This document shows positions 35,108 to 47,805 of a stretch of 64,000 nucleotides of DNA, in pieces. The translations under genes and the position numbers were made by a program. The stretch lies in contig JAPEUS010000008.1 in NCBI GenBank assembly GCA_027946355.1, positions 310,001-374,000 of the forward strand, in the 5' to 3' direction. The DNA comes from Collariella sp. IMI 366227 (taxonomy: Eukaryota; Ascomycota; Sordariomycetes; Sordariales; Chaetomiaceae). How positions within the stretch are numbered: position 1 is the stretch's first letter; every line of letters begins with the position of its first letter. Below the pieces are notes generated by a model that made no database searches, had not been told where the DNA came from, and was given only the letters and a program-made list of their open reading frames with translations.

Positions 35108-38100
35108 TCACCAGCGTTGTGTCAACCGGACCGCCCTCTCCATCCCCTCCATCTCCAATCCCCCAGTCCCACCACCACTCCGAACCCGCCGCGCCCCATC
35201 CCCACCATCAAAACTAAACCCCGTGGCAGCCCCCATACTACTAGCAGCCGACCCCCGCTCGGGCGAGAGTGCGCCACCACCGCTACTAGCTGATGCCCGC
35301 GGGCCTGCGAGCGGGTGACTGTAGGACATGTCATACGCCGAACCGACATCTGCGCCAAGCCCGGCCCAGCTGCGATGCTGCGTGGCAGTGGAGCGGCTGG
35401 GTGAGAGATGGCCCGTTCCAGCACCCCCACCAAAAGTCGTAGCAGCGGAAGATTGCGCGCGCGCACGCTGCTGGCTTGGCGAGGTTGGGGTTGCGGGTGC
35501 GTGATACGATGTGTGGGGAATGGAGGTGGGGTTGTTGTCCTCAGGCACGCGTCTCCTCGTTATCAACCAAGATCTCAGGCACATCGAGCTGGGGATGGCG
35601 GTCATGCGCCCCGCACGCTTGACGTCCATGTGGCGCTTGAACTGGCGCGAGTAGTAGAGCATGTCGAAGAAGCCGAGGACGATGCGGCGGCGGACGGCGT
35701 CGTCGACGCGGGAGAGGCGGAGTTTGCGGCGAAGGAATTCTTCGAGGCTAGAAGGGGGGTTAGAGGAGTGGATGGTGATGGCAGGGGTGGGGGGATATGG
35801 GGGCTTACCGGAGGGCTTTGCTGTCGTTGATGATGTTGTAGTGCGCGAGCAGCATCAGAACTGTTGTGAATGAGATGCCCCGCACCGGGTCTGCCGACAC
35901 CATGACCTCCTCAAAGAAGATGTTGAACCGCCGGCGGCGCTCGCGGACCTTGACGATGTCAATTTTCGCCAGCCGTTCGTTCAGCTTCTTCAAATCGATA
36001 CCCGTCTGGTACTGGCTCTTGCTAATAATCGACGCATGCCTAATGCTCGCCGCATCATTCTCATTCCGCACATCCTCCAGGATCGACCGCACCGAATCGT
36101 CGTTATCGTAGATGCGCATCTCAAAAACACCCGACAGCTCATTGAGCAACCGCGGAAACGCCTCCTTACTAATAAACCCCGTCCCGGACGGATCCACACT
36201 CCGCCACGCCTCCTTGAACCGCCTAATCTCGTCACGATCGACCGCGGCCAACCCGCTGGTCCGCTGGTAGACGTACGAGAAGCTCTCATAGATGAGCGAC
36301 ACAAACAAGCTGACAAAGATGTACATACTGATAATGTTCCAGGCAACGAATAGCGTGCGCGCCCACGCCGTGCTGCCGCAGTCGCTGTCGAAGAAGGTCG
36401 GGCCCTCGACGCAGAAGGGCGGTTTAATCTGCGCAAAGTCCTCCATCACTTCGTTCCAGCCCTCTCCGCAACTGAACCTAAAGAGGAGGATGAGGGCGTG
36501 GGGTACCGTGCGCAGGTTGACGTTGCCGTCTTCGCCTTCGCCAAATCGCGTGAGGCTGAAAGTTTGGGTCAGTGCGATGGCGAACACTAGGAAGAAGACG
36601 AGCCAGGTCGCCAGCAGGCTGCCAATTGTGGTGAGACTGGCTGCCGCTGTCTTGAAGAGCTGGTCGAGCGCGTCGTTCCGCGGGATGAGCAGGAGGACAA
36701 CCGCCACCAGAAAAAACTTATGCAGCTGGATGTACGTGACCTGCGTGGTGTTCGTCAAGAAGAGAATCGACGTAGCCAGGGCGCCGGTAACTGCCAGGAG
36801 TGAGAAGATGTCCCAGGAGCTCTTGCGGAAGCGAGTCCAGCCAAGACCAACCACCCGCACCACGATGTTGACAATGTAGATGAGCGTAAAGACCAGAAAC
36901 AAAATGTCCTTGGCGCGCGTCCACCACTCCGGCTCAGCGCTGAACTCGGTGAGGAGCAGCGCCAGGTGGAAGACGAGCACGCTCGTGACAGCCGTGTACC
37001 ACTTGCCGCGCTTCTCGATGGCGCGCTTGTGGCACCACATCTTCCACTTGTGCTTCTTGTCGTCGTATGCGCTCTTGGACGGCGAGATCTGCCGCAGCCT
37101 CTTCCGCAGCTCGAGCCAGGAGCGCTGCTCGGCCGTCAGAAAGGCCACGCCCGTCTGTTCCGTGTAGTTTCGCATAAAGACCGAGATGAAGAGAGTGAGG
37201 ACGAAGACGGTCGCCAGGAGGTTGAACACGACGAAGAACAGGGCGTTCCCCTGAGCGCTGTATGGCGGGCCTTCCTGGGGTTGAAGACCCTTCCCGGTGA
37301 TAGCCTGGGTGGCGAACGACACGTCTACCCATCCTTCCTGACTGACAATCTGGAAGAGGATGAAGAGGCTGGATCCGAAGTCGTCAAAGTTGAAGAACGG
37401 ATTGTCCGCAACCCTCGGAGCTAACATGGGCCAGTCATTGTTGAAGGGGGTGCTGTTGAACTCGCCGACGCAGTCGCTCAGATTTACAATTGCCGAGCCG
37501 TCGTTGCAGGCTACCAACTTTCCATTGAACAGGTTCAAGCCGTAGATGGCAAACGGAATCAGCAGGGAGATAGAGACGAAGGCAGCCTAGTGAGAACAGG
37601 TCAGAAAACCTAGGTTAGAAAGTAGCTAGAACAGCAAGAACTTACACTCAGAATCTTCCAACCACCAAGAATGATGAGGGAGTGGAAAGTCTCTCTGGCA
37701 CTGTCGCTGACATTAAGCAGCCTCAGCGCCCTGAGCGCCTTGAAGGCACCAACAGCGCGAGACACGGCTCCGGCTTCAATGAACAGAGTGACGACATTGA
37801 TCCAGAGTGTAATCAGCACAACAACGTCAATGAAGCCCCACGTGCTCCGGAAGTAGGCGTTAGGCGTCCAGAAAAAGCCGTCCGCGATAATCTTGATGAG
37901 AGCCTCAACCGTGAACACGATAGCAAAAGCCATGTCGGTCCAGACGAACCAGTTGAAGATGCTAAACTGGTGCTTGGAGAAATATTCCTTCTGGTACAAC
38001 GGCGTGGTGATGCAGGCCAGGATGACCATGGCCACGATGGCTGCGTAGATTACGGCCGAAAAGATGTACCACGCATACTTGTTGGGCTGGACGCCGTCAA

Positions 38101-41100
38101 AGCGTTCAGTGCCTCGGCCGGGGCCCACCAGCTTTTGGCAGAGACGTCTCAGAGGGTTCCGCGGCTTAAAAATGAAGAGGGAGGTGTTGTAGGCCGGGTG
38201 GCGCATCAGGTACTCTCTCTGCGCCTTGCGGCGAGCAGCTGTGGCACTCACCGCCTGCTTGGCTAGTTGCTTGGGATCCAGAGTGACAATGGGCCCGCCG
38301 AAGCGGACGTTGGAGTAGAAGGGGTTGGGTTCCCGACTGCGAAAGAGAGAAACGAATTTCTCTTTAGCAACCGAGAAAACCCCATGTTTGCCCCTTCCTT
38401 TGCCGCCCTGTTGCGCAGACATGGGATCTGTGGCCTCCTGAAGGGGATCCAAAGCTTCGTCAAGGAACTCACGCACGAAGCCCTCCTTGAAGAGCATGTC
38501 CACCACGCCGATAGTTTGATCAAGCGGGTCGCCCTTGTTCCGAGATTTGCCAAAGCCAAAAACTTTGGAAAGTGCAAGGTTGGACGAGCTGCCAAGCTCT
38601 CTGCGCTGCAAAAAAGCCTTGACCTGCTCGAGGCGTTTCATGTCCTCGCTCACGTCAAAGTTCTCTTGAATGACAGCAATGAACATGTTGATGAGAATGA
38701 AGTAAGCGAGAATAAACCAGGCGACGAGAAACATGGCCCCAATCCAAGCTGTGTTGAGGTGGACCGTGTAGGTGGTGACGTTGTAGAGAATTTCGGTCCA
38801 GTTCTCGCTGGAGAGGACTTGGTACATACCGAGGAAGGAGTTGTAGATGTTGTTGAAGGGAATCCTAATCCGCTCCTCGTCGGAATCCGCGGCGGGCAGC
38901 TGGCCCCGGAACAGCTGCACGGCAAAGATGGACATCAGAAAGGTGATGAGAAAGACGAAGAGCATCAGGTTTCCGATACCGGTGACGTTTCCCAGCACAA
39001 GCTGAATCAGCTTCTTCGTCATCGGGATGGCCAAGACGACGCGGTACACCCGGAGGATCTGGAAAATGGTGAGCCAGTTATACACCTGGCCCGAGTTCCG
39101 AATTGGCGGGATCAGGATAACCGTGGTGATGACGGCCAGCGCGAGGTCAAACAGGTTGCGCCAGTTGCGGTGAAATTTTCGAAACTTGGCTACCAGCCGT
39201 AGGGCAATCTCGACATCGAGGAGACTAGTGACGACAATTTCAGACACGTTTATGAAACGCTCACGATCCTTTGACATGCTGGCACTCCGAAGGGACTGGC
39301 AAAAGAGTCCATACGCAACCACCAAGACCCAGAGCCAGGATGTCTTGCTCGAAATCCGTTGTAACACCGACTGGCGGCGCGGGCCTTGTTCCATATGAGG
39401 ATGGAAAAGAGGGGCCTCCTCCTTGTCGGTAAAAGCGCTGGCCTTGGATTCTTCCCGGATGACCTGAAAGGACGAGGTGATGACGGCGATCAACAAGTTG
39501 GTCATCCAGAGCATCATGATAATAATACCGGCGCCAAAGAACAGAGCAGCCGGTAAGAAATCCGAGCTGACGGTGTAGTACATGAGGTCGGAGAAGGTGT
39601 TGGCGCTCATTATGACGAAGACCAATTCGAGGGAGTGTCCAATGTCGTCGAAGTTCACTGTGCCATTGAAGGGATTATCCTGCTGGAGGCAGATAGATCC
39701 TCTGGGACATATGAAGCCCTTGGCATTCTTCGACCCGTTTTTGAGGAATTCGGGAGATAAGTTTCTGCTGGGTGAGACTGAGAAGACCCAGGGCTCGGAT
39801 TGGCCTGTCGCAGCGTTCAGATGGCCACCGCAAAACGACATGGGCGGAGTGTATGCGGCATCGAAATTTGTGGGATCCTCAGGATTAATCCAGGCGCACT
39901 GGCGGCTGAGACTGGACTTGAAGCTCTGAACCCCGACGATAGCAAAGAGCAGCCAGAAGAAGCCCATCAAGAACGAGACTCGGACAAGCAGCGGAGCAGA
40001 CTTCTTGAGGCTCCTGAGAATGATCTAGAGTTTGGCATTAGCATGGGTCATCAAAGTCTCGAGTAGGAAGGAAGGCGCTCACGAGATTGCCCTTTGTAAG
40101 AGCCAGCAACCTGATGATGCGCAAACAGCTGAGCATTCGGAAGACGTAGATGGAGTGCTTGTTCTCCAAGCCGGTGACGCCAAGAACGAACGAAATCCAA
40201 AAGGAGACCACGGCGATGAAGTCCAATCTGTTGAAACCGTGACGCAAGAATGCCCTGCGGGCGAGATGAAGCCGCTGCTGCTCCTCTAGACTGGCCTGGC
40301 CTCCCAGGGCATGCATCATGGTGAAGGACCTTGCAAATGTGGGCACGAACTGCTGTTCTTGGGGTGGCTGCCGGACAGACTTTTGCCGCTGCGGCTTAAA
40401 AATGGTACGGTACTGCTCGGCGATCCTCTCCCTCAGCCTTCGCTTGCTTCCCACGGGAGCATATTCATCGGCGTTGATGATGAAGCCGGACACGATGATC
40501 CTGGCTATGAGCTCAGTAGTAAAGACAACGAACAAACCAAAGATGGCCCAGTCAATCCGAGTGCTACCCCAACGCTCTGGCCTGCCATTTCCGTCAACGA
40601 AGACGTCTGGGGCAGCCTCGACGGCTAGGAGAATCGTTTGGGCGACAATCAACATCAAGATGATGGGCTCAATCCACGGGTTGACCAGAACGTCACAGAG
40701 CCGTTTCCGTATTGGGTTTTCAGGGGAAAAGATACCCAGAGACTTCCCTCTCAGAGGGTTCGGAAGCGGGCCGTGGCGGCGAGGTGTAGGAATGGGGCGT
40801 TCGAAGTATTCAGAACCGGCCCTCTTTTCGCCCGGTGTTGGGAACGCCTGCGAAGAATACGAGGTGTCAACAAGCATGGGCCCAGGGCCGTCAACTGGCC
40901 GACGCCCGTCCACACTCGGTGAGCGTGAGCGTGATCGAGAGCGCTCGCGCTCCCGGCGATTGGCCTGATCAAGGAGGTCACCCTCGCCACTAATCATGAC
41001 AACGCGCTGCGACATGGCCCTCATGATGGAGCCCGCCCTGGACAGTGCGCCGGTCGTTGAAGGAGAACGGGAGCGGTGGCGGTCCATGGGCGCAAGACGG

Positions 41101-41746
41101 TCCCCAAAACTGCGGTGGCGATCCGACGACAAGCCCGGCTCTAGATCAAAACCTAGCATCTGGGCGCTTCTCGCGCGGGAGGGGAGTGTTGCCAAGGTCG
41201 GATACGGTCTGAAAACTGGTCCGGGGCGAAGGTTCGGCATCTCGGGCGTCCAAGCGGCCGATAGGTTGTGCGGCTGGCTTCAATGGCACCCTGTCGGACG
41301 ACTCGAGAGAGTCGGTGTCGGCGCGCTCCTCATAATAAGCGTGCGGCACTCGATACGCGTCGCCAGCTGAGGGCATCCACTGGTCGGACTGTAAAGGTTC
41401 TTGGAGGTGTATCTCGGGAGGGAGGGCAAACTGAAGGCCCATGTCAACGGGCGAGGTGCCCCCGCTGGCGCCAGCTAGGTCGTCGGTATGTGGATATGGA
41501 TTCTCCCAGTATGATGAGAAGCCCGGCATGTTTGCTGACATTGTAATGGGGGACGATGATGGGTCGCTGTGGCCGATGTGTACGCCGCCCGACGGCACTT
41601 GTAACCCTCCCGGGGCAGCCCCGGCGTGGCCACGATCGACGCCATGGTCTTGCGGAGACGGCTGGAGTTCTTGGAGGGGGTATTGACAGCGGGGAAGGTG
41701 GCGGGGCAGAACTTCGACGGGATGGGTGCGACGTGTTGTCATTCAT
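35108..41746 (-). CDS. CCH1: Voltage-gated calcium channel alpha subunit CCH1
   Basis: Cch1 is the pore subunit of the fungal high-affinity Ca2+ uptake system and works with Mid1 in the plasma membrane. About 2,150 residues come from four exons: 41746-40083, 40024-37646, 37586-35809 and 35747-35108. It has four homologous 6-TM repeats with S4-like segments (FRMLSCLRIIRLLALTKG, IFQILRVYRVVLAIPMTKKL, FKALRALRLLNVSDSARETF). Pore loops in order are VIMSANTFSDLMYY, YQVLSSENWTEILY, LFQIVSQEGWVDVSF and FRFSCGEGWNEVME. This gives an Asn-Glu-Glu-Glu filter instead of the animal EEEE. An EF-hand-like stretch (SVDPSGTGFISKEAFPRLLN) follows repeat IV. The N-terminus starts MNDNTSHPSRRSS and has two probable extra bases (near 41655-41670, and GGG 41162-41164). 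In the last exon two opposite shifts (about 35591-35594 and 35543-35553) cancel. The rest is clean over 5 kb. Confidence 0.94.
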
Positions 41747-43296
41747 GATGGTGGAGGGAGCGAGTCCCGGTCAAAAGACGGGTTCGCAGTTCGAGGTCGG
41801 CGCGGCGCTATGGGCTAACACGGTTGCAACTTGTGCTATCCGAATTGCGGATGGAGCATCCTGTGGGAGAAGGCAATAGCCTGGCCAAGGAGTGCGGTCG
41901 TCGGGTGTTGTTGACTGGTGTCTGCTCGGAACGTGGTCGCTCGGCCGTGGATCAGATTGGGGATCGTCTCGGGTCGCGGAAGGGTAACAACACAACGAGA
42001 GACTCGGACTCGGACTCGAACTCGGCGGCGTGGGAAAGCAGCGGCAAAAACAGGAACGGCACAGGAAGATCGGTCAGACTGGTCGAAGGCTGGGAGTGGA
42101 AGTTCGTGAGGAGTGCTGCTGACTGCGCCGCAAAGATGCGACTTGGGACTTGAAGCGTTATCCGTATCTCGTTCTCGTACCGTGCGGCAAGCAGTTCAAG
42201 CACGCCGAAGGAGCACTGCAGCGGCAAGGGGAATGTCAGCTTTCGGCTGTTGTCCCAAGAGGGAAAGCTGAGAGCACCGTCCACCATGCTGCCGCGCACT
42301 GTACGACAAGGTGCCCAAAAAAACCGGGCTGAGAGGCACTGAGAGGCAGCCAACAAGGAGGAGCCAGGGTCTCAGGGTCAGGTCCAGGGTCAGCGCCCCA
42401 GTCAACGGTCGACCTTCAGGGGGGAATGTCTTTCAACACGATCTCTTTAATCTTCTTCAACATGAAATGTGGCCGAGGTTAGCTGACAGGGACACGATGA
42501 TGCTCTTCCTTTTTTAGACCCCACCGACCTCGATTGGACACATGGAAGAGAATGCCACAGTGCCCGTTCTTGATGTTTGGACGGATCTGCAAGCCCCCAC
42601 CGCAAGGGCGCTTCTGAAACGCTTCAGCCTTATCCGGACGGGACTTCAGGTGTTCCCTTTCTTTGGCAGCCAAGATCTGATCTGCAACCCAGAAGAGGAA
42701 TATCTCAAGGCTTTGTGCTGGACAACATTTTTGTGATGAAATAATGGATCCCGGGTGTGCCCTTATTTTTAAATCAACTGTGGGGCGCGAAAATGTAAAT
42801 TTGTGCAAGTCGATGGAAGTCGGGTCTTAGACAAGTATGAATGTGCTCCTCGAAGTTTGAAGCTCGACAATTCAAGAATGTGAAAATGCAGCTGTCAGAT
42901 AGTTGCAACAAACGGGGAGCTAGCCCTCCGACGCGGGGCCGTCGCGTCTCATGGCGCAAGATCGAACAACCGCGCCGCGCCTGTCTCCATGCAGACTTGG
43001 CATCCAACTTTCTTGGAGCCAACGCGACTGCGACTGCGACCTGCGACTGCGACCTTCCACCGCCAACCCATCGTAGAATCGGCTAGGATTCTTCCACCAG
43101 CGAATCTCTCTGTTGACTAGCATTGCTTTCGCCATGAGCACCTGTTCAGTCGGCCAATTCCCCAGCCACTGAAGCTCAACCGCATCGTCGCACCATATCC
43201 TCGATTCCTCATCGCAAGTTCGCATCACCCCAGCGACTGTCGCATCCGCCCACCACGACTCGAGTAACACAAGCGCAACAGAACAATTCTCCCAGG
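41747..43296. promoter_or_regulatory. Divergent 1.55 kb upstream region of CCH1 and the PHD gene
   Basis: The two start codons face apart. The region has short imperfect repeats (tcggac units near 42002-42020; actgagaggc twice near 42330-42350; gcgact units near 43025-43050). No gene is supported. It should contain both promoters and 5' UTRs. Confidence 0.5.
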
Positions 43297-46038
43297 ATGC
43301 CCGTCTCTCGCAAGCGCTCCCGTAGGGAGCTCGACTCCGACGACTCTGCGCCACCAAAGGAGTCATCTTTGCTGCAGCGCATCAGAAACATGTGGCAGTT
43401 CGCCAATCTCTTCCAGTTTATCCTGCTCTTTGGACCAGCCCTCAAAGTTGACGACAACTTGGATATCGAAGTGCGTTGCCATTCTCCTACCGATTGGTCG
43501 CCATCGGGTAAAACCAGCAAAACCAAATATGCTAACTGGCTTTAGGACCTTGAAGCAGAATGCCTCACTCCCGGATCCACGGTTCTCCAGGACATCGGTC
43601 TTGGGCTACTCAAGTACCTTTCGTCGCATCGCGGTTTAACGTACGTGCCAACAATTTTGCATCTCCCTCGCCAAACTTTCTACTCACATTGCGTAGCCAC
43701 GGGCTGTTTGACGAGTACACAAGAAGACAGTTCCTTGCCAAGGCTCCAGAGAAGAACCCCTTTGGCACTGACGAGATTCCGGCGAGATTCGCTGACTTCG
43801 ATGTCTTCACCAAGGTGCGCCGCCTTTGTCGCCAGACTATACTAGCAACCGCGACCATACTAACTGCATGTGCCACTTTAGATCCGCGTGCTACAGCTGA
43901 TGACGCAGCTGGTCATGATGAACCCTGAAAAACTGCGCGAAAGAACCGAAGAGCAAAAGGATACAGACCAGACGAATTGGGTAGGTCGATATATACACCG
44001 ACCAGCTTTGTGCATGCAAGGGTTGAATACTGACGTCTTGCAGCGAATCGAGCCGTATGGATGGGATCGCCATGACCGCACATACTTTGTTCTCGATGAC
44101 AATCGCCTCTACCGCCTAACCGATGCCCCGCCCTCTGTCCCAAAGCTAAAAAAGAATACAAAGAAGGCCAGAGCCGCCCAACGTGCCAGCAAAAGACGCC
44201 GAGTGTCATCTGGAGCAGCAAGCGACAATGAGGAAGCTGGCGACGAGGCTTCCGAAACTGGGGCGGTGGGCGAGCCAGAAGACGACGGGCTCGGGGGGAT
44301 GAAGTGGGAATGCGTGGCCGTCACCCTCGACGAAGTTCGCGAATTTATATCGAGCATCCAGAAATCAAAGGACGAGAACGAGAAGATTCTGCGCGATCAG
44401 GTTCACGACCACCTGCTGCCCATCCTTGAGAAACAGGAGGAGTCTCGGAAACGGAAGCAGCTTCAGCGCGAAAAGGAGCTGCTTAGCCTAGAGAAGATGA
44501 CCCATGCGAAGAGGTCAACCCGGCTCGCGGGCAAGGCGGAACAGCAGAAGATGGAAGAGCGCACCCGTGAAGAGGAGAAGAAGAGGCGCGAGGAGGAAGC
44601 AGCCAGAAGGAAGGAGGAGCAGCAGCGGCTGAAGTTGGAGCGAGAAAGGGATAATCGGCTGATGTCGAGGGAGCAGCGAGTCAAGGAACGTGAGACGCGC
44701 CGTCGGTTGCATGAAGAGGAACTGGCTCAGCTGTCCGAGGACAGCAAGGGGCCCGTCGGTGCCGCTGCGCGCATGTCGGAGCGTCGGCGGCTAGCCGAGA
44801 TTGAGAGGAACAAGAAGGCTTTGCAAGAACTGGAAGAGGAGGAAGAGGATTGGATCTTTGACTGTGCCTGTGGTGTGTACGGCCAAGTGGACGACGGATC
44901 GCACAGCGTGGCCTGTGAAAGGTGCAACACCTGGCAACACAGCAAATGCCTTGGTATCAAGGAAGAGGAGGCGGAACAAGAGGACTTCCAGTTTATCTGC
45001 AGCTCCTGCCAGCGTCGTGAGACTGAGACGAACGAACCGCGACCGCGAACCATCAAGCTCAAGGTTAATCGCCAAGAGGAGCCCGGATCGCCATCAGACG
45101 AACAGCCGGCCGAAAACACCACAGCAGCTCAACCACCCCGCCCACAGAAGTTGGTGATCGAACTTCAGTCAAGGCCTTTTTCATCCCTAGCTGACAGATC
45201 CGAACCGTTGCGCGCCGCCTCCGCCCAGGTTGCCACGACCTCAGCGGACCCCGCGCAGCCCACTGGGAACATCTCCTCTGGCAGTGTATCTCAACTCACC
45301 CTTTCCCAGCAGTCACCGACGGGCCAGGGGAACAACCCATTTTCCTCGCCCCACCCGAGTTTGCTCCCCCGCGGTAATCAATCAACCGAGATTATCGGCC
45401 CCAATCCAACTATCGGCAATCCCGCAGCCCTCTTGACGAGCCATGAAGACGGTCAACCCAGGGTGGTTGCGAAATCGGCGGGGTCAGGTGGCTCTCTTTC
45501 AGCGTTGGCCGGAAGCGGGAGTGGCGGCTCATCTCCATCGAAGCAACCGCACCGTCCCCTTTCCCCGCCAATAAAGACATCGCTCTCTGCCCTTGCGGCT
45601 TCGAACGGCACCACACCCTCCCTTTCTGCGGGGAATATGAGCGGCACGGCGTCTTCTCCCTCGATAGGGCTGCCACACCTCACCCCTGTTCAGCCGCGCG
45701 ACGTCAGATCCGATTATGCGGCATCATCTCCGACACTGCCGCCCTCGAGTGGCGGCCTGTCTCCTACGAAGCACTCGCCGCCCGCGCCCAGAACCCAACA
45801 GCAGGTCAATGGGGGCAATAGCATTGCTATTCCTCTGTTGAGCTCGTCCCAACCGTCCGCGCCAGTCTTTCCTCCGGTCGCACTGTCGCCCTCTCCGAGA
45901 CAACAGATTTTGACACCACCGGTCAAACCCGCGGATGCAGTCAGGATCCCACCGCCTCTACAGCCGTCACAACAGGGCTTGCAAACGCCGGTACTGGCGC
46001 CGTCGAGTTCACCACGGCTTGATGGACAGTCCAAGTGA
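43297..46038 (+). CDS. DDT/WHIM/PHD-finger chromatin protein (RSF1/CECR2-like ISWI accessory subunit)
   Basis: Five exons (43297-43470, 43546-43640, 43697-43814, 43882-43980, 44044-46038) encode about 826 residues with an intact frame. The N-terminus has a basic patch (PVSRKRSRREL) and then a DDT-like helical domain (FANLFQFILLFGPALKVDDN). A WHIM-like motif follows (RIEPYGWDRHDRTYFVLDDN). Next comes a long charged coiled coil (about residues 210-420, Arg/Glu-rich). The C4HC3 PHD finger lies around residues 437-490 (CACGVYGQ, CERCNTWQHSKCLGI, FICSSCQRR). The last 330 residues are Ser/Pro-rich and disordered. DDT plus WHIM proteins dock ISWI ATPases, and the PHD finger reads histone H3 tails, so a nucleosome-remodelling accessory role is inferred. 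The exact orthologue is not certain. Confidence 0.88.
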
Positions 46039-47180
46039 TTTGTGGAGCAAGTCCACGGGGGTCATTGGGTTTATGAACCCAGTGGCAAGCAGATTTGCGT
46101 GTATAATTATCTTGTACTGTATAAAACATGGCTTGAACACAGCCTTTGGGAAAGGATCGCTGGCACTTTAGGGGCACATTTGCAGCATGTAGAGCGCAGG
46201 GATGGATAGACCGGTAGACGGCGCTCACTCAGTAAATTGATACCACGAGCTGAAGCAGAAATGAAACGCGATTTCTGTAACGTGTACGGAAGTAATCCCT
46301 TGTCATCCAACCCAACCACCGAACAACCTTATCCAGGTGGCGTACATTCCCCGATCGCTGTCATGCGCCCTGTCCACACCCGTCTTGGTTGGCAACCCGC
46401 GGTGTGAGATCGCAGACCCAGCCCAACCCAACGGGGAATGTTGTGTCGACCTTACCTCACTCAGATGACGAAATGCAGGTCTTTCGTTCGGTAGAAAACT
46501 GAACCACCCCCCGGAGTGGATGACGACGCAGAAGGGCCGTCGGTTTGCCGCCAACGGAGCAACGGCCAACCTACCTAACACAACCCACAACCCGCCAACA
46601 GATGAGACAGACGGCTGGCACAGTTATTTCCGCTCAGGATCTTGCCCAGGGCGGCGCAAGCCACCGCGGTCAGGTGAGGAGCGTGGCGGGGGGGTGGGGT
46701 GGTTTACTTGCCAGCAACCTAACCCAGGCGAAATATGATAGAGATTGATTCGTGGAAGTGTTGCGGTGTCAAGATGGAAAGTGAGATATCTCTTTAGTGG
46801 TCTGAAGCTGAGAGACCCAAGCCAGGTATGAATGCACGAACCTGTGGCCAAAGCTCGCCTGAAACAGCCCGGTCGTTTTCCCGCAGATTGCGAGAAACAC
46901 ATGGATCAGCCCTGAATCCTCAGATGCGAGACAGAGACATGCTTGTGTGGACAGTTCGGAAGGGCGGCCGGCTCGCAGCCAACGGAGCAACAACGGTGCC
47001 TCCGCCGCTGGCAAGCTCACAGCGTTGATGGCAAAAACGAGCATCTTAGAACCCCCCGCCACACTTGTGAGACAGGGCTCGCGAGCGCAGCTTCAGATGA
47101 AGACGCTGGTGGTGCCCAAATCATATCTAGGGGTGGGCGGCAGATAGAATCACGCCTCGACAGACGATTCTTATGTCAAC
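46039..47180. other. Intergenic with a diverged short repeat
   Basis: No intact gene. A block at 46531-46563 resembles one at about 46959-46991, with roughly 28 of 33 bases the same and the shared core gccaacggagcaac. Most differences are C in the second copy against T in the first. The blocks may be remnants of an old repeat. Confidence 0.4.
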
Positions 47181-47805
47181 ATGGCAATTCTCCTGCTGCT
47201 GCAGCAGCTCCTGTCCGACATGAGGCAGCTCGCTACCGAGCCCCTTGAGCGCCGCCTCGACTCTCGGGACATCGACCTTGAGGACATTGACTGGTTGGTG
47301 GATTGCCCATCTTTGAAGTTGTACGGAATACAGCCGCCAATCCGGAAGCAACCCCATTGAACTGATGGAGGCCCGAGTGGACGGCTATCTTTGGAAGCGG
47401 GACTATGGGCATGATACAAAGGGCCAGTTGGTCCCGGTGTTCAACAACCTGCCGCTGGCCATCATCGAGGCAAAGGCATGCATCAGAAGGGCGGGGGCTT
47501 CCGCAATTTGCTGGCAAGAGAGTGCTGAGATGGCTTCCTGGGTGTCCAGTCTGCTTGAGGAGGCTGGGCACTACGGCTTGTTGCAGCCATCCAGTAGTGA
47601 GAGAAAACGGTGAGTATCTTCCGCCATCCGGCGCATTGGCTGTCTTGCTAGAAGCTAACGTAAACGCCATAGACGCCTGCTGCTGTCTCAAAATCGCGAC
47701 AAGATTTACATCACCGTCGCCGAATACGGTGAGGCTTGGAAGCTATATCCGTGCCGGTGATCGTCGGCCCAGCCTACCGCTCGAACTAAGGGTGACGAGA
47801 TAGAC
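47181..47805 (+). CDS. PD-(D/E)XK nuclease-like fungal protein, frame interrupted
   Basis: The likely start is the ATG at 47181 (MAILLLLQQLLSDMRQLATE). After about 45 residues the frame shifts twice by one base (TTT at 47312-47314, then near 47348-47352). In between, FEVVRNTAANPEA reads in a second frame, and NPIELMEARVDGYLWKRDYG continues in a third. The core then reads MEARVDGYL, LPLAIIEAKACIRR and QESAEMASWVSSLLEE. An Asp in VDG followed by the hydrophobic strand IIEAK fits the D...ExK catalytic pattern of PD-(D/E)XK nucleases. An intron (about 47611-47671) leads to LLLSQNRDKIYITVAEYGE. Sequence to about 47900 may still be coding. Similar nuclease-fold proteins occur as multicopy accessory families in filamentous fungi. 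The cellular role is unknown. I infer a lineage-variable gene, not a housekeeping one. Confidence 0.5.

Noticed and set aside
38267..39202. 311-codon plus-strand frame
   Set aside because: It is antisense to CCH1 repeat II and has no recognisable motif.
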